A stretch of DNA of 9,153 nt, from the NCBI GenBank assembly GCA_946183385.1, contig CAMHBN010000060.1:1-9153 (forward strand), given 5' to 3'. The notes under the pieces are model-generated. The model was not told the origin of the DNA. It was given only the letters and a program-made list of their open reading frames with translations, and made no database searches. The stretch is from an uncultured Ruminococcus sp. (GTDB lineage Bacteria > Bacillota > Clostridia > Oscillospirales > Ruminococcaceae). This document shows, in pieces, positions 4,041 through 9,153 of the stretch. Position 1 is the stretch's first letter, and each line of letters opens with the position of its first letter. A program made the translations under genes and the position numbers.

Positions 4041-7000
4041 ATGGTGAATGTAACACCTAAGCAGCTGGGAAAAAACGTCAGGATGAGTTTCGGTAAGATC
4101 ACCGAGCCTCTTGAGATGCCGAACCTTATCGAGGTACAGAAGAACTCGTATAAGTGGTTCAGGGAAGAGGGACTGAGAGAGGTTTTCCGCGATATGACCG
4201 CGATAACCGACTACAACGGCAACCTCGTCCTCAACTTCAAGGACTACCACTTCGACGACACCCCCAAGTACAGCCTTGCAGAGTGCAAGTCCAGAGGCGC
4301 TACATATCAGGTAGCGATGAGGGCTACGGCTACTCTGTGCAACAAGGAGACGGGCGCTGTCAGCGAGAGCGAGATATACATGGGCGACTTCCCGCTCATG
4401 ACAGACAGCGGAACCTTCGTTATCAACGGCGCGGAGCGTGTCATCGTATCACAGCTCGTGCGTTCGCCGGGCGTTTACTACGCATTCGAGAAGGATAAGA
4501 CAGGTAAGGACCTCTTCAATACCACAGTTATCCCGAACCGCGGCGCGTGGCTCGAGTACGAGATGGACTCGAACGACATCGTTTACGTCCGTATCGACAA
4601 GAACAGAAAGATACCGATAACCACATTTATCCGTGCTCTCGGTATAGGCTCCGACGAGGAGATATTCGAGTTCTTCGGCGAGGACGAGAGACTCCGTCAG
4701 ACTATCCTCCAGAAGGACCAGACCAAGAACAACTCCGACGCTCTTATCGACGTGTACAAGAAGCTCCGTCCCGGCGAGCCCCCGACGGTAGAGAGCGCGG
4801 TAACTCACCTCAACAACCTCTTCTTCGACGCCAAGAGGTACGACCTCTGCCGCTTCGGAAGATACAAGTACAACAAGAAGCTCGGCATAGCTACACGTCT
4901 TTCGGGTCACGTGCTCGCAGAGCCCGTTATCAACCCCATGACAGGCGAGATAATGGCTGACGCAGGCGAGACCATCACCTACGACAAGGCTTGCGAGATT
5001 GAGCAGGCAGGCGTATACAGCGCATTCGTCACCGTCGAGTCCAAGGAGTACTACACCAACGACCGCGGCGAGACCCAGATCCGCCCCGTTGAGAAGACCG
5101 TCAAGATAATCGGCAACGGCATGGTAGACATCAAGGGCTACGTTGACTTCGACACCGAGAAGTACGGCATCAACGAGAAGGTATCCTTTAAGGTGCTCCG
5201 TGACATCATGGAGAACTCCGCAGACGCCGAGGAGCTTGAGGAGAACATCAAGAAGCGTGCAGACGAGCTCGTTCCGAAGCACATCATCCTCGATGATATC
5301 TTCGCTACTATCAGCTACTTCATCAACCTCTGTGAGGGCGTTGGTACGGTTGACGATATCGACCACCTCGGCAACAGACGTATCCGCTCTGTAGGTGAGC
5401 TCCTCCAGAACCAGTTCCGTATCGGCTATGCACGTATGGAGCGCGGTATCCGCGAGAGAATGAACATCCAGACTCAGGACGTGAACACCCTCACTCCTCA
5501 GACTCTCATCAATATCAGACCTATATCCTCGGCTATGAAGGAGTTCTTCTGCTCCTCGCCTCTGTCCCAGTTCATGGATCAGAACAACCCGCTTGCCGAG
5601 CTCACTCACAAGAGACGTCTCTCCGCTCTCGGACCCGGAGGTCTTTCGAGAGACCGTGCCGGATTCGAGGTTCGTGACGTTCACTACAGCCACTACGGCA
5701 GAATGTGTCCTATCGAGACCCCTGAAGGTCCTAACATCGGACTTATCTCCTACCTCGCAACATTCGCAAGAATTAACGAGTACGGTTTCGTAGAGGCTCC
5801 CTACCGCAAGGTAGACAAGGCTACGGGCGTTGTTACCAACGAGGTAGTATATATGACTGCCGACACCGAGGACAACTTCGTAGTTGCTCAGGCTAACGAG
5901 CCCCTCACAGAGGACGGCAAGTTCGCAAGACCCCGTGTAAACGCAAGGTTCCGCGAGCAGATACTCGAAATCGACCGCGAAAAGGTAGACTACATGGACG
6001 TATCGCCTAAGATGGTCGTATCTGTCGCTACATCCATGATACCCTTCCTCGAGAACGACGACGCTAACCGTGCTCTCATGGGCTCGAACATGCAGAGGCA
6101 GGCAGTACCGCTCCTCAAGACAGAGCGTCCGTTCGTCGGCACAGGTATGGAGTACAAGGCAGCCGTTGACTCCGGCGTATGCGTAGTTTCCGACTACGAC
6201 GGCAAGATAACCTACGTTGACGCCGATAAGATACACATGATAGACTCCGAGGGCATCGAGCACAAGTACGAGCTCATCAAGTTCAAGCGCTCGAACCAGG
6301 GTACCTGCGTAAACCAGAGACCTATCGTCACAGCAGGCGAGGAGGTCAAGAAGGGACAGGTGCTCGCTGACGGTCCCGCTACCGCAGACGGAGAGATCTC
6401 CCTCGGTAAGAATGCCCTCATCGGCTTCATGACATGGGAGGGCTACAACTACGAGGACGCCGTTCTCCTTAACGAGCGCCTCGTAAGAGAAGACGTATTC
6501 ACATCTGTTCATATAGAAGAGTACGAGATAGAGTGCCGCGACACCAAGCTCGGACCCGAAGAGATAACCCGCGATATCCCCAACGTCGGCGACGACGCTC
6601 TCGCTAACCTCGACGAGAACGGTATCATCCGTATCGGTTCTGAGGTCACATCGGGCGATATCCTCGTAGGTAAGGTAACGCCCAAGGGCGAGACCGAGCT
6701 CACCGCTGAGGAGAGGCTCCTCCGCGCGATCTTCGGCGAGAAGGCAAGAGAGGTACGCGACAACTCCCTCAAGGTACCGCACGGCGAGGCAGGCGTCATT
6801 GTTGACGTCAAGGTATTCACCCGCGAGAACTGCGACGAGCTCAGCGCAGGCGTAAACAAGCGCGTTATCTGCTACATCGCTCAGAAGCGTAAGATAACGG
6901 TCGGCGATAAGATGGCAGGCCGTCACGGTAACAAGGGCGTTGTATCGCGCATACTCCCCGAGGAGGATATGCCTTTCCTCCCCGACGGCACACCGCTCGA

Positions 7001-7949
7001 TATCGTGCTGAACCCCCTCGGCGTTCCTTCACGAATGAACATCGGACAGGTACTTGAGGTCCACCTCGGCATGGCTTGTAAGGCTCTCGGCTGGCACATC
7101 ATGACACCTGTATTCGACGGCGCACACGAGGACGATATCCGTGAGTGCTTCAAGATGGCTAACGACTACGCCCAGGAGCACAAGGACGATATGTTCGAGC
7201 TCAAGGCTATGGATAAGGTCATCAATCCCAAGGCTCTCGAATTCACAGACGACTGTAAGTTCACACTCTACGACGGACGCACTGGCGAAAAGTTCGACAA
7301 TCGCGTAACGGTGGGCTATATGTACTACCTCAAGCTCCACCACCTCGTAGATGATAAGATACACGCGCGTTCGGTAGGTCCTTATGCTCTCGTAACACAG
7401 CAGCCTCTGGGCGGTAAGGCTCAGTTCGGCGGTCAGCGTTTCGGAGAAATGGAAGTTTGGGCTCTCGAAGCTTACGGTGCAGCTTATACCCTTCAGGAAA
7501 TACTCACTGTCAAGTCTGACGATACTATCGGAAGAGTCAATACCTACGAGGCTATCGTCAAAGGTCAGAACGTTCCTACACCTGGTATCCCTGAGTCCTT
7601 CAAGGTACTTATCAAGGAAATGCAGTCACTCTGTCTCGATGTTAAGGTACTCGATATCAACAACGAAGAGATCGACCTCAAGCAGAACTTCGACGACGAT
7701 CCGATACCTGCAAGAGATTCCTTCAACGATGAGGATACCGCCGACGGAACAAGCTACTCCGACGACGAGCTCGGCGAGGCAGGCTTCGGCTTCGAGGACG
7801 GCGACGACTTCGACGGCGTTGACAAGGACGACGAGTTCAGCTTCGACGACGACGACGAATCCGAGGACGACCTCGACTTCAACGACGAGGAAGAGGGCGA
7901 CGATGTTTTCGACAGCTTCGACCTCGATGAGGAAGGCGACGAGGGCTGA
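4041..7949 (+). CDS. rpoB: DNA-directed RNA polymerase beta subunit
   Basis: This 1302-residue RpoB forms half of the RNA polymerase active-site cleft. The start is ATG 4041, 7 nt after TAAGGAGGT (4025-4033), and [20 protein letters not shown] is the usual type of Firmicutes N-terminus. An in-frame GTG 27 codons upstream lacks a ribosome site. Landmarks are the rifampicin region from residue 504 ([26 protein letters not shown]), the [16 protein letters not shown] segment, the [16 protein letters not shown] active-site lysine region, and [10 protein letters not shown]. The domain order is complete, with no frameshift. It is about 110 residues longer than B. subtilis RpoB (1193). The extra comes from an apparent insertion near 356-413 and an 85-residue acidic tail (1218-1302). 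Codons are highly biased to GAC/GAG/AAG/CTC, as in strongly expressed genes. rpoC follows after 53 nt. Upstream is the AT-rich cassette, not rplL. Confidence 0.98.
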   Translation: MVNVTPKQLGKNVRMSFGKITEPLEMPNLIEVQKNSYKWFREEGLREVFRDMTAITDYNGNLVLNFKDYHFDDTPKYSLAECKSRGATYQVAMRATATLCNKETGAVSESEIYMGDFPLMTDSGTFVINGAERVIVSQLVRSPGVYYAFEKDKTGKDLFNTTVIPNRGAWLEYEMDSNDIVYVRIDKNRKIPITTFIRALGIGSDEEIFEFFGEDERLRQTILQKDQTKNNSDALIDVYKKLRPGEPPTVESAVTHLNNLFFDAKRYDLCRFGRYKYNKKLGIATRLSGHVLAEPVINPMTGEIMADAGETITYDKACEIEQAGVYSAFVTVESKEYYTNDRGETQIRPVEKTVKIIGNGMVDIKGYVDFDTEKYGINEKVSFKVLRDIMENSADAEELEENIKKRADELVPKHIILDDIFATISYFINLCEGVGTVDDIDHLGNRRIRSVGELLQNQFRIGYARMERGIRERMNIQTQDVNTLTPQTLINIRPISSAMKEFFCSSPLSQFMDQNNPLAELTHKRRLSALGPGGLSRDRAGFEVRDVHYSHYGRMCPIETPEGPNIGLISYLATFARINEYGFVEAPYRKVDKATGVVTNEVVYMTADTEDNFVVAQANEPLTEDGKFARPRVNARFREQILEIDREKVDYMDVSPKMVVSVATSMIPFLENDDANRALMGSNMQRQAVPLLKTERPFVGTGMEYKAAVDSGVCVVSDYDGKITYVDADKIHMIDSEGIEHKYELIKFKRSNQGTCVNQRPIVTAGEEVKKGQVLADGPATADGEISLGKNALIGFMTWEGYNYEDAVLLNERLVREDVFTSVHIEEYEIECRDTKLGPEEITRDIPNVGDDALANLDENGIIRIGSEVTSGDILVGKVTPKGETELTAEERLLRAIFGEKAREVRDNSLKVPHGEAGVIVDVKVFTRENCDELSAGVNKRVICYIAQKRKITVGDKMAGRHGNKGVVSRILPEEDMPFLPDGTPLDIVLNPLGVPSRMNIGQVLEVHLGMACKALGWHIMTPVFDGAHEDDIRECFKMANDYAQEHKDDMFELKAMDKVINPKALEFTDDCKFTLYDGRTGEKFDNRVTVGYMYYLKLHHLVDDKIHARSVGPYALVTQQPLGGKAQFGGQRFGEMEVWALEAYGAAYTLQEILTVKSDDTIGRVNTYEAIVKGQNVPTPGIPESFKVLIKEMQSLCLDVKVLDINNEEIDLKQNFDDDPIPARDSFNDEDTADGTSYSDDELGEAGFGFEDGDDFDGVDKDDEFSFDDDDESEDDLDFNDEEEGDDVFDSFDLDEEGDEG

Positions 7950-7984
7950 TAAAACAGTCGGTATACGAAATGAATCGGCAATAA

Positions 7985-9153
<1,169 letters not shown>

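Noticed and set aside
3964..4047. 27-codon leader ORF overlapping the rpoB start
   Set aside because: No ribosome binding site, no run of regulatory codons, and no attenuator hairpin with T-run.
4449..6926. 825-codon open frame on the minus strand inside rpoB
   Set aside because: It lies opposite an unmistakable RpoB. The open frame results from strong GAC/GAG/CTC codon bias, has no recognisable domain, and reads as a Leu/Val/Asp-rich shadow.

Overview
The window looks like chromosomal core sequence from a Clostridia-type Firmicute, most likely in or near Ruminococcaceae/Oscillospiraceae. This rests on family resemblance and style, not on a search. The evidence is RpoB and RpoC of clear Firmicutes type, strong AGGAGG ribosome binding sites, sigma-A-type promoters, and GC-leaning genes rich in GAC, GAG, AAG and CTC codons. 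One short AT-rich island interrupts this background.

Layout, left to right. (1) 1-1044: 3' two thirds of a comM/yifB-type Mg-chelatase-like AAA+ ATPase. (2) 1045-1293: gene-free spacer packed with GC-rich palindromes. (3) 1294-2454: SEDS-family peptidoglycan polymerase, rodA-like. It is followed 4 nt later by a 93-residue two-helix membrane protein whose centre carries a motif typical of the beta subunit of Na+-pumping decarboxylases. (4) 2720-2754: strong terminator shared with a converging small XRE regulator (2753-2995, minus). (5) The regulator diverges from a zinc-ribbon/single-TM protein (3172-3702, plus). The plus-strand promoter between them is bracketed by two copies of CGGTAAACCGTT, suggesting a self-contained regulated cassette. 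A second terminator with the same stem closes it at 3716-3745. (6) 3746-4040: regulatory region of rpoB. (7) 4041-7949 rpoB, then rpoC from a TTG start at 8003, running off the window end.

The most interesting part is the rpoB upstream region. A near-consensus plus-strand promoter (3835-3863) that should drive rpoBC faces a perfect-consensus extended -10 promoter on the minus strand (3908-3937). The minus promoter would make a transcript of about 126 nt ending at a terminator near 3775. That transcript runs through the rpoB promoter and folds into hairpins. In two of them a G-U pair exists only in the minus-strand RNA, where the plus strand has an A-C mismatch. I read this as a candidate small RNA gene and interference device at the RNA polymerase operon. 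That is inference from sequence alone.

Other points: rpoB is not preceded by rplL as is usual in Firmicutes. Beta carries an 85-residue, roughly half-acidic tail and unusual residues in the rifampicin region. Beta-prime carries an apparent four-cysteine insertion.
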